Shown piece by piece: positions 46,801 through 59,017 of a DNA stretch of 64,000 bases. Position numbers and translations under genes: made by a program. Source of the DNA: Piliocolobus tephrosceles (Eukaryota > Chordata > Mammalia > Primates > Cercopithecidae). The notes under the pieces are model-generated. The model saw only the letters and a program-made list of their open reading frames with translations. It did no database searches and was not told the origin of the DNA. Each line of letters opens with the position of its first letter. Position 1 is the stretch's first letter. The DNA is taken from positions 84,274,918 through 84,338,917 of the forward strand of contig NC_045441.1 in NCBI RefSeq assembly GCF_002776525.5, in the 5' to 3' direction.

Positions 46801-46923
46801 TATATATTAATATAACCTTCGTGATATCTAATTAATTTTATAACCTCACATCTGAATATTTAAAAGAAATAAAACCCTTACTCTCAAAACTCTTTCTTCA
46901 CTGGCATGAACTCAGCTCTTAAT
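43875..46923. other. Mostly unassigned intron
   Basis: Contains the 44-base tandem duplication at 44042-44129. A run of 'agagagag' type sequence lies around 45780-45800, next to a small doubling of 'gccctctctg'. No gene or named transposon was recognised in the remainder. Confidence 0.5.
44042..44129. repeat. Perfect 44-bp tandem duplication
   Basis: Copies 44042-44085 and 44086-44129 are identical. Each begins 'cctgaatttaccttgctac' and itself contains a doubled 'cttgctacat' decamer. Confidence 0.98.
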
Positions 46924-46935
46924 AGAAACAATTTC

Positions 46936-47248
46936 GGCCGGGCGTGGTGGCTCAAGACTGTAATCCCAGCACTTTGGGAGGCCAAAGCGGGCAGATCACG
47001 AGGTCAGGAGATGGAGACCATCCTGGCTAACACGGTGAAACCCCGTCTCTACTAAAAAAAAAAAAAAAAATACAAAAATCTAGCCGGGAGAGGTAGCGGG
47101 CGCCTGTAGTCCCAGCTACTCGGGAGGCTGAGGCAGGAGAATGGCGAAAACCCGGGAGGCGGAGCTTGCAGTGAGCTGAGATCCGGCCACTGCACTCCAG
47201 CCTGGGCGGCAGAGCGAGACTCCGTCTCAAAAAAAAAAAAAGAAAAAA
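46936..47248 (+). mobile_element. Young full-length Alu (AluYR-like)
   Basis: Sense Alu with 'ggctcaagactgtaatccc' and 'gagatccggccactgc', monkey-type variants. The middle linker has expanded to 17 A. The perfect duplication 'agaaacaatttc' lies at 46924-46935 and 47249-47260. Confidence 0.95.
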
Positions 47249-47260
47249 AGAAACAATTTC

Positions 47261-48145
47261 ATATCAAAGCCTCATGGAATCTGACCCCAACAGTATCAGA
47301 AACATAAAAGATGAATAAAATTACAAGGAGCCATCACAGGATGGTGGAGCTCTGGAGCCACTAGCTAGAGGAGAGCCATTCATTCCTTCCCTCTGATTAG
47401 CTGCTCAGCCTTAACAAAACTATGTGTATACAGGGGCTCAGACACTGTTTTCTGTATGTTCCATATGTGACTCAGGTCTCTGTACTGTTGATGTGTTTTG
47501 ATACAATGCTGAATAGATCAGACTCTGTAATTCTTGCCTCTACTGGAGGCAAATCAGAGCAGTTTAGTGAGGATTCCATACATTTGCCATGCTGGGTTAC
47601 AGAAAGGATTCCTACAAGATATCCTGATTCTTTTTTACAAAGGAAAAAGGCCAGGCACAGTCATTCTTTCTATGTTTTATAATAGTTTTTTCAACTTCTT
47701 ATTGCTTTGAGGCAAATGAATACTTTCAAAGTAACATGGAGGTCACTTTTTATTTAATTTATCAAATGATACCCTAGGAGAACTTATTCACTTCTGAAAA
47801 CTGGGTGGGTTGTCGCTCTGAACTTTCCCCAGTGGGTTTCTGGGAAACTGCCTCCTGACTGAAACTTTCCCTGATTGGCCATCCTTAGCAAACTGCAATC
47901 AGGTGTCCTTTTTGTCCTTCTCTGGCCTTCCCTGCATGCCTCACAGTCTCCACCACCACCAAGTCCTGAACTCCTAATGTGTACACAGGACTCCAGGAGA
48001 ACCAAAATGGACTCTGAGAAAGATAAGTCCCTACCAACGGATTTTTATTATCGGAAAATACATGTTCTTATCGTACAAGACAATAATACAATGCCATGCT
48101 TAATTGCTTTGTCCAAGAGTTTTCCCTCTGTTTTAAAACTGTGAG
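47261..48145. other. Unassigned intron
   Basis: A GC-richer patch at 47800-48010 has short overlapping frames on both strands. No family recognised. Confidence 0.45.
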
Positions 48146-48149
48146 CAGT

Positions 48150-48365
48150 TGCTTATGAAAAGCTGCATACAATGGTGGTTAAAACTCCAGATACTGGAGA
48201 TAAATTTCCTATGTTCAAATCCTAGCTCCACCCCTTCCTAAACTGAATGATCCTGGGCATTATTTAAGCTCTCTGTGCCTCAGTTTCACTATCTATTAAA
48301 CGCAAAAAACAGTATCAACTTCTGATGATTGCTGTGGAGACTGAATACATGTAAGATGCACAGAA
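48150..48365 (+). mobile_element. MIR SINE
   Basis: 'acaatggtggttaaaactcc' (box A region), 'gttcaaatcctagctccac' (box B), 'gaatgatcctgggcattatt' and 'gtgcctcagtttcactatc' are in MIR order. Confidence 0.85.
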
Positions 48366-48367
48366 CG

Positions 48368-48506
48368 AGCTGGTGCAGTGGCTGGTGCTTGTTGTTATAG
48401 CTACTGGGGAGGCTGAGGTGAGAAGAACACTTGAGCCCAGGAGTTTGACCCAAATTGAGCAACACAGCAAGATTCCATCTTAAAAAAACAAAAACAAAAA
48501 CAAAAA
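48368..48506 (+). mobile_element. Free Alu monomer (FLAM-like)
   Basis: Sense single arm starting 'gctggtgcagtggctggtg', ending in an A tail with 'aaaac' units. No second arm. Confidence 0.8.
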
Positions 48507-49825
48507 AGTCCACAGAATGTTCTAGCTCCATAAACATTAGGCATATTATTCTGCCACATGATTTAAAAAACGTGTAAGGAGTGTGAACAGAATTTCGTGT
48601 TGTATTCAGGAATCAGAATTGTTCCTGCTTCCCTTGTCACTTCCAGATGACAATTCCTTTATCCCTCTTCCATTAAGGTGCATGGCTTATGGCTACACCA
48701 TCTTCCACTCTCAACCCTATACCAAGTGCCTCTGTAGTCCCAACGTTTGACACCTTGCTTAGCACAAAGAATGCGCTCACTTACAAATTTAAAACAAAGC
48801 TGACAACTGTTAATCTGACAATAACATGAACAAACGTTATTTTGCAAACTGTGATTAGCCAAAAGTGAAAAGTAATTCTTAGAACTCACATAATGAAGGT
48901 TGCTTTCACATAGTTTAACTACTTTACTGGTTTCCCTGTGAGTTCTCCAGTAATTATAAGCACAATCGTTTTATAGAGTGTAACTCTCAACAGCATATAC
49001 ATTACACTAATTCTCCTGAAATACTTCTGACCTGTGTTCCTTCGTTAACTATATTCACCTGACATTTGTTAGTGAGTTTGGTGGTCGTTGGGCTACATGA
49101 CGTGCATGGGCATTATCTATAAGGCAGACGGAGAAGAATGGAACTTTTCAGTTTTGGGGAAGCTCGATGAATTACATGATTCATTCCCTCACTTGTAAGG
49201 AAAGAAACATCTACACAAAACCATTTTGAAAAATGATTGTTGAACCTGTTTTATAAGTTCCTGAGGCAGTTCCTCAACCCCCATTTATAGTCTGTTCCAA
49301 TGCTGAATCATCTTACTTTTCCTTTTAAATCACTAACAAAACTCTGTCTTAATGCAACTTAGTCCTATTTCTCTCATTTGTGAAACCAGATATTAACATG
49401 TTCAAAGAAAGCTTGGAAGTGTGCTGCTCATCTCTTAGGCACAGTAGAAAGTATCTGCTACTTAGTAAGCTTTATGGCAGGCTAGTTCTAAAAATATCTG
49501 CCAACCACACCAGATAAAACATCTTGCAAAAGGAGCATCTTGCAAAAGGAGTAATTCATAACCATGCATGTACTAAACATAAGATACAACTACATTTAAG
49601 TGCATGGAAGTAATACTGTCTTGCAAAGAAGAATTCAAATGCATTACATTGTGGGATTATGGGAAGAGGAGGGGAATAGATTACATTTAGACACCATACT
49701 GAAAATCTGTATGTTCTTCCTTGGTGGGATAAACCAATACTGTGAGACTGCAGGATGAAACCAAAAATACTGCCAGAGATGTGGATGATTCCAAATATTT
49801 CCTACCAGAACAGTTTCCAATAAGA
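48507..49825. other. Unassigned intron
   Basis: No gene or named repeat. A perfect 16-base tandem duplication lies at 49520-49551. Confidence 0.5.
49520..49551. repeat. Perfect 16-bp tandem duplication
   Basis: Two adjacent identical copies of 'catcttgcaaaaggag'. Confidence 0.98.
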
Positions 49826-49829
49826 TCTT

Positions 49830-50280
49830 ACATCACCAATCTTCTTTGGAGTAGTCATCTTCTTATTCATATTTGACCGGTACACTCTGGCCTTGGGGTC
49901 ATCATATTGGTTGTTCTCTCTACATATAATGCTCTTCCTAAGATACCTGTATGACTCACTCCCCACATCCTTCAAGTCTTTTCCTAATATCATTTTCTCT
50001 GAAGCCTAATGGACTACCCTACTAAAAATTACTATGTATGCCCCCTACACTCCCCCGCACTACCAGTCTCCATTATCATGCCATATTTTTTATTTTCCAT
50101 AGTACTTATCACCTTTGAACATACCATACAATGTATTACTGCATCATTTACTATATTTGTCTATCTGCTAGAACATAAGCCCAGAAGAAAGAATTATTTT
50201 TTGTATTCACTGATGTATCCCAAAGGCACAGAACAATGCCACATAGTAGGACCTCAATAAATGCTTGCAGAGTGAGTTAA
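49830..50280 (+). mobile_element. L2 LINE 3' end
   Basis: 'cactccccacatccttcaag', 'ttctctgaagcctaatggac', 'tagtacttatcacctttgaac', 'ctgctagaacataagcccag' and the very end 'cctcaataaatgcttgcag' are clear L2 3' landmarks. Confidence 0.88.
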
Positions 50281-50733
50281 AAGGATGTCAGTTCACAAAT
50301 CAAATCACAAGAAATTGCAACACACACACACAAACTTCATTAATGTTACTCAAAACAGCTACTGAGCCTTAACCTGAAATAGAACCAATGGAAAACTTTT
50401 AATTGCAGAGCTAGCAACTTTAAACTTTATAAGAAAAGGAACAAGAACCGAAGTCTATTAAATATTTGGTAATCCCCTCAGTTCCCTCATTATTCAAAGA
50501 TAGGATGATAAAAAGAGAAATCAAGAATCTCTAGTTCTAGTGAAAACACACTGCAAAGAACAGGAGCTATAAAAAGGCATGATTAATAGCTCTAATATAA
50601 CTGAAATACCCAATTGCACAAGGGCCAGAAGGTTCAGAGAAAAGTATAGCTGTTTCTCTTCTCATCAAGTGAAATGTAAGGACTAAGAGTGACCCAGTGG
50701 CCTTATGGAGATGAGATGTCCCACGAATACTCT

Positions 50734-50758
50734 ACACACACACACACACACACACACC
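50734..50758. repeat. (CA)n microsatellite
   Basis: About 12 uninterrupted CA units followed by a few CCA and CAG triplets. A likely polymorphic marker. Confidence 0.95.
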
Positions 50759-51234
50759 ACTACCACCAGCAGCAACAATACTATCTGCACTTGGAGCTCT
50801 TTTCTTCCTGAACACTTTCATCAGTGAACATATGATGCTTAAATGCCTAAAATGAAAGCATGTGGACTTCTTCTAACTTAATTATTTATTGAAAAAGAGA
50901 AATAATACAACTAACTTCAGAATAACAGATTTTGGAAAGACTGTTTGTTTAAAACTGTTAGAAATTCAGAAACACATGGTTGATTGATAAGCATTAAAAT
51001 ATTTATTAAATATGGGAATCCACTGCAAGAACATGGAAGTTCTTCAGTTTTATCCATTGATCTGAAGGCTACATCTAATGCTGGGCCCAGATTAATAAGA
51101 AGCTGAAAATTTTAAGATTCCAACTACTCTACAATGGTACCAAAAACAGCACAATAATAAAAAGAGAAGAGTCCAAACAGAAAGGAAAAAACAATGAATT
51201 CAGAACGACAAACTTTTATTTAAAACTATATTAA

Positions 51235-51310
51235 AAAACACTGAATTGTATATTCTAAGAGTGAATTCTATGGTATATGAATATGTCAATAAACTATTGT
51301 TTTAAAAACT
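51235..51310 (+). mobile_element. L1 3' tail fragment
   Basis: 'cactgaattgtatattctaa', 'gtgaattctatggtatatga' and 'caataaac' match the terminal bases of old L1 3'UTRs. Confidence 0.65.
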
Positions 51311-51751
51311 ATATTAAAATCAGTATTGTTGCCATAAATATATTTTAAATGCAAAGCAATCTTAATTTTCACAGAAGACTCAACTTTTTATAATAAATGC
51401 TACCATCAACAACATTTTAGAAGCCCTTTCTTCCAGATCACCTGTCTGTTCCTTTTGATTTGCATATTGAAGTATTTCAGGCAAAACATGTTTTTTAAAA
51501 AGGAAATTAAAACAGACTATTAAAATGGAGCATCTTGTCCTCTAATCTGGTAGCTATGTTTTTGGAAACACCTACAGTGAGACCAAAGCTAGATCCAGAA
51601 CTAGCACCAGAGAGCAAATTGTTCTACTATCCTGGAGCATTTGATACAAATCACAGCTCTTATGAAAACAGAGAACTCCAGCGATTTGCATATATAAGAC
51701 ACTGAGTATCAGTTTTATACCAAGAAAAGATAATTATAGGAGCTAAAAAAA

Positions 51752-51990
51752 ATAGGAGCTAACATTTATTGAGCTCTTACTATATGCCAAACGCCCAGCT
51801 ACAGCTTTATGTATATTATCTTTTTTAATCCTCACAACATATGAACTGGGTACTATTCTTATTCACATTTTATTGGTGTGAAAACCCAGGATTAGAGAAG
51901 TTAAGTGTTTGCCAAGTTCACACAGTGAGCTAGTGGCAGAGGTGGGCTGTAAATCCATGGAGTCTAATTCTAGGTCCTTTAACATTTAAT
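51752..51990 (-). mobile_element. MIR SINE
   Basis: Reversed MIR: 'aacatttattgagctcttac', 'aatcctcacaacatatgaac', 'aagttcacacagtgagctag' and 'ggtgggctgtaaatccatgg'. Confidence 0.82.
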
Positions 51991-52254
51991 CATGTTTCTA
52001 TAATGCTTTTTTAAAAAGAAAACTACATTTGAGATTTATTTTGTGAAAAATTAAGATATTCTAAAACTACAGTAAATTCCATAGTGATAAAGTAATACAC
52101 AGACAGACCAAGAATCATTAAGAAAAGGATCTATATGAATAAAATAAAAAATTTAAATCTGTTAAACCAAATATACCATGAGAAGAATGAAAAATAAGCC
52201 ATAAACTAAAAAATAAATAAATATTTGCTATATAGATAATAGAGAATAATCCAG

Positions 52255-53234
52255 AATATTTTTAAATGCCGAAAATCGACAAGAAAAAGACAAAAACTCC
52301 AATTGAAAACCGGGGAACGTATAATAGGCCAGTCAGAAAAGGAAATATAGATCACCAAAGGTGCTCTATCTCATCAGTCATCAGGAAAATGGAAAGTAAA
52401 ATAACTAGATACCATTTCATATCCATAATATTGTTAAAAACTTTAAAGTCGGCCAGGCGCGGTGGTTCACACCTGTAATCCCAGCACTTTGGGAGGCCAA
52501 GGTGGGCGGATCACAAGGTCAAGAGATTGAGACCATCCTGGCCAACATGGTGAAACCCCAGCTCTGCTAAAAATACAAAAATTAGCTGGGCATGGTGGCA
52601 CGTGCCTGCAATACCAGCTACTCAGGAGGCTGAGGTAGGAGAATCACTTGAACCTGGGAGGCAGAGTTTGCAGTGAGCTGAAATTGTGCCATTGTACTCC
52701 AGCCTGGGTGACAAAAGTGAAACTCTGTCTCCAAAAAAAAAAAAAAACCTTTAAAGTCTTATGGTTCCAAATAATGATGAAAAGGAGAATATACATAAAT
52801 TTGCATACAGCGCTAGTGGAGTGTAAATTGCTATATCACTATTTGATTTGGCAATATACAGGGAAATTGACAATGTACAAGCCCTAGGAATCAACAATTT
52901 CACTTCCAAATACATACTCCACATAAACTCATGCAAATGTCAAATATGTATGTCAAATGGTATACACTGTTTATAACAGCGAAACATAATAAATATGCTA
53001 TAAATACTATTAATAGGAAAATGAATAAATGATAGGTTTATAAAATGGGAAGGCAGGCAGCAATAAAAAGAAATGAACTCAATTCTTTTACCTATATCAT
53101 CATAAGAGATCAAAAAATTTAATTTTGAAGAGAGGTAAAAGAATATATATGCTATCAAAGATATACATTTAAATACACACAAAACAGTAACATATTGTTA
53201 CGGATATACATGTATGTATGAAAGTATAAAAACA
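52255..53234 (+). mobile_element. L1 3' part (ORF2 end and 3'UTR), split by an Alu
   Basis: 'actccaattgaaaaccggg', 'ctagataccatttcatatcc', 'agcgctagtggagtgtaaat' and 'atcaacaatttcacttcc' read in order along the end of L1 ORF2. The Alu at 52451-52747 splits it, and a second Alu at 53235 interrupts the tail, which resumes at about 53545-53790. Confidence 0.75.
52451..52747 (+). mobile_element. Alu (AluS-like), full length
   Basis: Sense Alu starting 'ggccaggcgcggtggttc'. The flanking duplication 'ctttaaagtc' is perfect (52441-52450 and 52748-52757). Confidence 0.95.
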
Positions 53235-53531
53235 GACCAGACACGGTGGCTCACACCTGTAATCCCAGCTCTTTGGGAGGCCGAAGTGGGCAGATCACCT
53301 GAGGTCGGAGTTCGAGACCAGCCTAGCTAACATGGTGAAACCCCATTTCTACTAAAAATACAAAAAATTAGCCAGGCGTGGTGGCACACGCCTGTAATCC
53401 CAGCTACTTGGGAGGCTGAGAGGCAGGAGAATTGCTTGAACCCAGGGGGCGGAGGCTGCAGTGAGCCGAGATGGCAACATTGGACTCTAGCTTGGGCAAC
53501 AAGAGTGAAACTCCGTCTCAAAAAAAAAAAA
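53235..53531 (+). mobile_element. Alu (AluS-like), full length
   Basis: Sense Alu from 'gaccagacacggtggctc' to an A tail followed by mixed 'gaaaag' sequence. It interrupts the L1 tail. Confidence 0.93.
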
Positions 53532-54204
53532 GATGAAAAGAAAAAAGAAAACAAAGATGGAAAGGATGCACACTAATTGCAAGATAATGATTTCCTCTGA
53601 GAAGGAAGGGGAAAACACAATAGCAAGAGAGCATCAACTGAATCTATAATGTTTATTTCTTGCAAAACAAACAAACCACACTAAATTTTGTTCATTCTGG
53701 GTGGTGAGTACAAGAGTGTCTGTTACATTATTCTATCTACCATTTTGTATGTTTTAATTATTTCAAAACTTAAGCTTTTTATGTTAAACAAACTGAAGAA
53801 ATTTTTACAAGCACCCTCACATGGTCAATTTCACTTATACCATATAACAGCTAAGAGATAAGCAGCACAACCATCCAGATGTCCCTAATATTATTGCCAG
53901 GAAAACTACAAGAAACAAAAAGTAACAGACAGAACATACAAGGAGGCACATCTTGATTCAACTCTCTAAAACCTTTTTAGTCAGAGATGTCTAAAGAAAG
54001 GGTTGCCTCACAGGTACTGAGCTTACCTGTGAGGAATCCTGTAGGGTAGTTTTTAAAGTTGTGGGTAAGATCATAGAAAGGACTCTGAAATCACTTGAGT
54101 GCACCATAGCCAGGGTTTTAAAGAAAATGAAATAGAACAGAACAGAATGAAACATATACCACTGCATGTAATAAGGATAAGTATTTTTTATGATACTTAT
54201 GTGT

Positions 54205-54650
54205 ATGTGTTTCCACATGTCCACACAAGAACTTTTTACACACATGTTCACAGCACCATTATTTTAAATAGCCAAAGAATGGAAACAACTCAAATGTCCA
54301 TCAAAATGAATGGATTCATAATGAAATATTATTCAGGAATGAAATACTGCTACACGCTACAACATGAATGAAACTGGAAAACATTATGATAAATGAAAAA
54401 AGCCAGTCACGAAAGACTGGATAGTATATGATTCCATTTATATGAAAGCTCCAAAGTAAATCTGTAGAGACAGGAAGCAGATCAGTGGTTGCCCAGGCTG
54501 ACGGTGGGAGGCAGTTAGGGAAAATGGGCATGAGGTTTCTTTTTGAAGTGATGAAAATGTTTCAAAATTGACAGTGGTGATAATTGTATACCATTTTTAA
54601 ATGGGTGAATTCTATACTGTGCGAATTAAACTCTTATAAACCTCTTATAA
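54205..54650 (+). mobile_element. L1 3' part (L1M-type)
   Basis: 'gttcacagcaccattatttt', 'gaaacaactcaaatgtccat', 'tatgattccatttatatgaa', 'gatcagtggttgcccaggc' and 'ggtgaattctatactgtgc' are the end of ORF2 and 3'UTR of an old L1. Confidence 0.82.
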
Positions 54651-55980
54651 AAATACATGTAAGTAAGATAGGAATTATTTTGTTCCTAGGATTACATTAG
54701 GTTAGCTAAAGTCACAACAGCTTTGTCTTTTAATGTGGGGCTGCCTCTCCACAAGTCCTCACTTTTTCATCTGGTCTTAAAGCTACTTTCAGAGCCTCCA
54801 TCTACACTGAGATAAAAATTCTAGAAGCTAATTATACTAATGTGCCTGTTCTCTACTGGTATATTTTTCTGATTTAAACCAGTATATGAAGATCTTTTAG
54901 AGGCATGAAGATTTCATGGAGTATGGGTAACATCCACCTCCGAAGAAATAAAAAAGTTATAAAATAATATAAATATTTTATATTAACATATTAATCAATG
55001 TTATAATTAATTTATATAATAGATGTTTAAACTTGTATATTTTATTATCTATATTTTATATTTACATACAAATTTATATTAACATAATTAATCCATATTA
55101 AATAATATGAATATTTTAGATTAAGTTGTTAGTCCATAAAAGTAAGATAAAAACTAGAACTTTTTTTTTATTTTTAGACAAAATATCTGGGGCTTAGCTA
55201 TAGGGAAAAAAAAAGAGGATGTTGTCCTTAGTTCAAAAACATAGCTTAAAAAAATCAAACGCCAAAAATAAGTAATAAGGGAAATCCTTGGCTGAATATG
55301 CCACATGAATTCAAATCCATCAGAAATACTAGATGTCACTCTCTCAGAAGACATACATCATTGTCTTAAAGGAAATGCAGCTCCAGGCAGCGAATGACAA
55401 AGTCTGGTGAATAAAATCACACAAAAAGGTTAAATAGCTCCAGTTTATTTTTGTTGGGAGACACAGGGCTATAACTGACATGAATGATTTTGTCACAGTG
55501 ATTATAGTGGCCTCAAGACAGCAAGGCGACTTTATGTGGTAGAATGTCAGTATGCCAATCACTGTCCAAGTTCCTGTCATTTTCTTCGGCTGTCTCCCTC
55601 CTCCTCGTCATCATGGCCCTGCCTTTCCTAATAGGCCTTGCCTTTCCTAATAAATCCTGACTCAGATTTGAAGCAAGAGGGACAGCTATTTCAATTCAAA
55701 CATTCACCATGAGAGCCCGGGCATACTAGCACAGGCGGCTCTGCTGGGCCAGGAGGAGTATATGTGCAGGAAGAGGAAGAAAGAATTCAGGGCTTCAGCC
55801 CTAAAAGTAGAATGATGTCCACGATCCTCTCCACGCCATCCCAACCAAAGCATTAAATAATCCAGAGAAAATAAATATTGTAACTCTTGGAACTATCTCA
55901 AAAGTGCATAAAATCACTAACAAATGGTCACAGAACTTTTTTCCTGCATTTTTGGTGACAGAAAATTGAAACAAAAGTAG
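54651..55980. other. Mostly unassigned intron
   Basis: An extremely A+T-rich patch ('tatta', 'taata' words) runs from about 54955 to 55130. A GC-richer patch at 55560-55850 has a doubled 17-base word (55618-55653, 'ccttgcctttcctaata') and no recognised family. Confidence 0.45.
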
Positions 55981-55984
55981 ACCG

Positions 55985-56130
55985 TAAATATGTACTGAGC
56001 ACCAACTGTGTGTCAGGCACAGTGCTAAGCAGTGTACAAACAATAGTGAACATGAATAACCAGTTGCAAGCTCAACATTACAATCTGTTTCATAAGAACA
56101 CCTTCTACTAACACACAAGTTATCAGCGCC
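55985..56130 (-). mobile_element. L2 LINE 3' end fragment
   Basis: 'gtactgagcaccaactgtgt', 'caggcacagtgctaagcag' and 'aacaatagtgaacatgaat' are reversed L2. Weaker L2-like wording near 56365-56500 may belong to the same copy. Confidence 0.65.
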
Positions 56131-56967
56131 CCAATCCCCTCCTTAATGGACACATAAAGCAGGCACAACTTTATGCAAAGCCTATGAGGCAAGTTTTGCT
56201 TTTAGGATACCTATAAAAATGTCTGGTCATTCCTTTATACTGAATATGAATCCTGTAGCAATGTAGCAATGGATCACTATCCTGTAGCAATGGATTACTG
56301 CCAAGACTCTGAGAAGTGACATGATCAGCAAATGTAGATGGTAAACTAAGCATATAATTTAAAGCTTAAATCCAGGGAATTATGAGCAATGAGGAAAATG
56401 ATTTTAGGAAGGAGATTATTCCAGCAATAAGGGGCAGAAGGGACACTAAAATCCACATCCACAGAGGAGAATGAATGAAGAGCGATTCAAGGGGCACAAC
56501 AGAAACAAATGAATGGAAAAAAAGAAAAACCTCACAAAATATAGGTTTACAAGTAAGTAGTAAAATGAAAAGCATGTTGAATTATAGCACATTTTCTAAA
56601 TCCCAAAATAAGTTAAGTCCAGCAATGTGCTACAGGGATGGCTCCCAACACTGAATGTAAATAACCTTTCAGAGACTTGTTTTTACTTCAGTTGCTAAGA
56701 GAAAGAGATGCTTGACAGAAATAGGGTGGGGGTAAATACAAAATAAACCAAGGGCCATACCGAATGAGAACAGAGCAAGGTTATGTACACAGCAGAATGG
56801 AAAGAGGCTGCAGGAAAGTGACAGAGCCTATACTGAGGGATGCGGAAAGAAAGAGACGAAGAAAAAAGAAAAGAAACAATTGTCCAGGGAAAACCTGATG
56901 TAACAATGGGGGTATGGGAGCACTAATGAAGAAACAGGGCCTCTATAAGTCATGGCATCAACACTTT

Positions 56968-57100
56968 CATTCAGTCAACGTTTGCTTTTTGAGCACTTGT
57001 TAGGTACAAGGCTCTGTCTGTGCTCAATGACGGAAACAAGTACAAATGAAGATGAGGGTCCATGCCTTCATTCCATGTTATTGTGCACAATTAAATTAAA
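56968..57100 (-). mobile_element. L2 LINE 3' end fragment
   Basis: 'tcattcagtcaacgtttgc', 'gagcacttgttaggtacaag' and 'ggtccatgccttcattcc' are reversed L2. Confidence 0.6.
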
Positions 57101-57375
57101 AATCATTTTTATTCCATAACCCCACAATAACTGTAAAGTTCATCATTTCATAATCAAAACACTTAAGAAAATGCCCAAAACACTCATCAGAGACCACAAG
57201 TAGATTTCATATTAAATTGGTTATGAATAAATAGTAATTTTCCCTCATTAACTATGAGAGAACATTGTCTATTCAATATCATTAAGAACTATAAGAACAT
57301 CATGCTAAACTTGTCTCAGAAATTAAATTAAGTGAAAATTCTTAGTATCTTCGCGCCAATATCCTCCCCCCACCA

Positions 57376-57377
<2 letters not shown>

Positions 57378-57404
<27 letters not shown>
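57378..57404. repeat. T run of 27
   Basis: An isolated homopolymer after 'ccccccaccacc' with no Alu or L1 next to it. Possibly the tail of an element too old to see. Confidence 0.9.
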
Positions 57405-57408
<4 letters not shown>

Positions 57409-57694
57409 TTAGAGGATTCTGAGAGTCAGCGAAAACTGTTATACACTGTGGTTTGAAATAGTCTTACCTCTAGTCAGTTACCTAGCCAGAATGGCTTCAC
57501 CTTTGGTGAAAGCAATGAACACGTCTTAAATTTCCCCTATCTTCTTATCAATCAATATCTGTCCAAGTGAGACGGTACTTTCACGAGGAAATAATTCAGA
57601 AAAAAAGCTATGTACTATTTACAGCTAAACCAGATATACAGGATCATAAAAAGTGAGAACATTTTTGTAGTCCTGAATCAAAACTTGCATAATC

Positions 57695-58199
57695 TTTTTT
57701 TATAATTTCAACTTTTATTTTAAACTCAAGGGATACATGTTCAGGTTTGTTAGACTGGTATATTGAGTGATGCTGGGATTTGGTATATGAATGATCCTAT
57801 CACGCAGATGCTGAGCATAGTACCCAGCAGTTAGTTTTTCAACCCTTGCCCCTCTCCTTCCCTTCCCCAGTGTCTACCATTGCCATTTTGACGTCCATGA
57901 GTATCCAACGTTTAGCTCTCACTTATAAGTGAGAATATATAATATTTGGTTTTCTGTTCCTGTATTAATTCATTTAATATAATGGTCTCCAGCCACGTGG
58001 CTGCAAAGGATATAATACCATTCTTTTTAATGCTGCATAGTATTCCATGGTATGTTATGTACCACATTTTCTTTATCCAGTCCACCGTGAATGAGCACCT
58101 AGGTTGATTCCCCGACTTTGCTATTGTGAATAGTGCAGTGAACATAAGTGCATGTGTCTTTTTGGTAGAATGATTTATTTTCTTTTGGCTATTTACATA
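57695..58199 (-). mobile_element. L1 3' end, non-inverted half of a twin-primed copy
   Basis: Read on the minus strand: ORF2 end ('agacacatgcacttatgtt', 'atgctgcatag' complement), 3'UTR ('aacatgtatcccttgagtt' complement) and tail. Subfamily looks like late L1MA or L1PB. A reverse frame of 113 codons here is the decayed end of ORF2 and not a gene. Confidence 0.88.
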
Positions 58200-59017
58200 G
58201 ACCAGTGGAACAGAATGGAGAGCCCAGAAACAAAGCTGCATACCTCCAGCCATCTGATCTTCAACAAAGTGGACAAAAATAAGCCATGGGGAAAGAACTC
58301 TCTCTTCAATAAACAGTGCTGGGGTAGCTGGCTAGTTACATGCAGAATAATGAAACTGGACCCCTAACTTTCACTGTATATAAAAATTAACTCAAGGTGC
58401 TTCAAACTATAAGAATCTTAGAAGAATATTTAGAGAACACCATTCCAGAAGTCAGCCTTGAGAAAGAATTTATGACCAAGTCCTCAAAGCAACTGCAACA
58501 AAAACAAAATTGTCAAATAGGACATAATTAAACTCAAGCATTTCTGCACAGCAAAAGAAACTATCAACAGAGTAAAAAGATAACTTACAGAATTCAACAA
58601 AATATTAGCAAACGATGCATCCAACAAAAGCGTAATATACAGAATCTATAAGGAACTTAATTCAACAAGCAAAAAATAAATAATCCCATTAAAACATAGG
58701 CAAAAGACACAGACACTCCTCAAAAGCAGACATACAAGCAGCCAACAAGAAAAAAAAATGCTCAACATCACTAATTATCAGAGAAACACAAATCAAAACC
58801 ACAATGAGATACCATCTCACATCAGTCAGAATGGCTATTATTAAAAAGTCAAAAAAAAAAAGATGCTGATGAGGCTAAGGAGAAAAGGGAACACATACAC
58901 TCTTGGTGGGAATGAACTTATTCAGCCACTGTGGAAAGCAATTTGGAAATTTCTCAAAGAACTTGCAACAGAACTACCATTCAATCCAGCAGTCTGTTAC
59001 TCAATATATATCCAAAA
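58190..59017 (+). mobile_element. L1 ORF2 part, inverted half of the same copy
   Basis: Plus-strand ORF2 text: 'agaccagtggaacagaatgg', 'cagccatctgatcttcaaca', 'aatgagataccatctcacat' and 'tctgttactcaatatatatc'. It stops at the position in L1 where the other half begins, about 10 bases of L1 being shared by both halves. Stops and indels destroy the frame. Confidence 0.88.

Noticed and set aside
55801..56118. 105-codon Cys-rich minus-strand frame
   Set aside because: Its middle is L2 sequence and the Cys spacing fits no domain I know.
57912..58253. 113-codon minus-strand frame
   Set aside because: It is the decayed end of L1 ORF2 running over the inversion joint into the other half.
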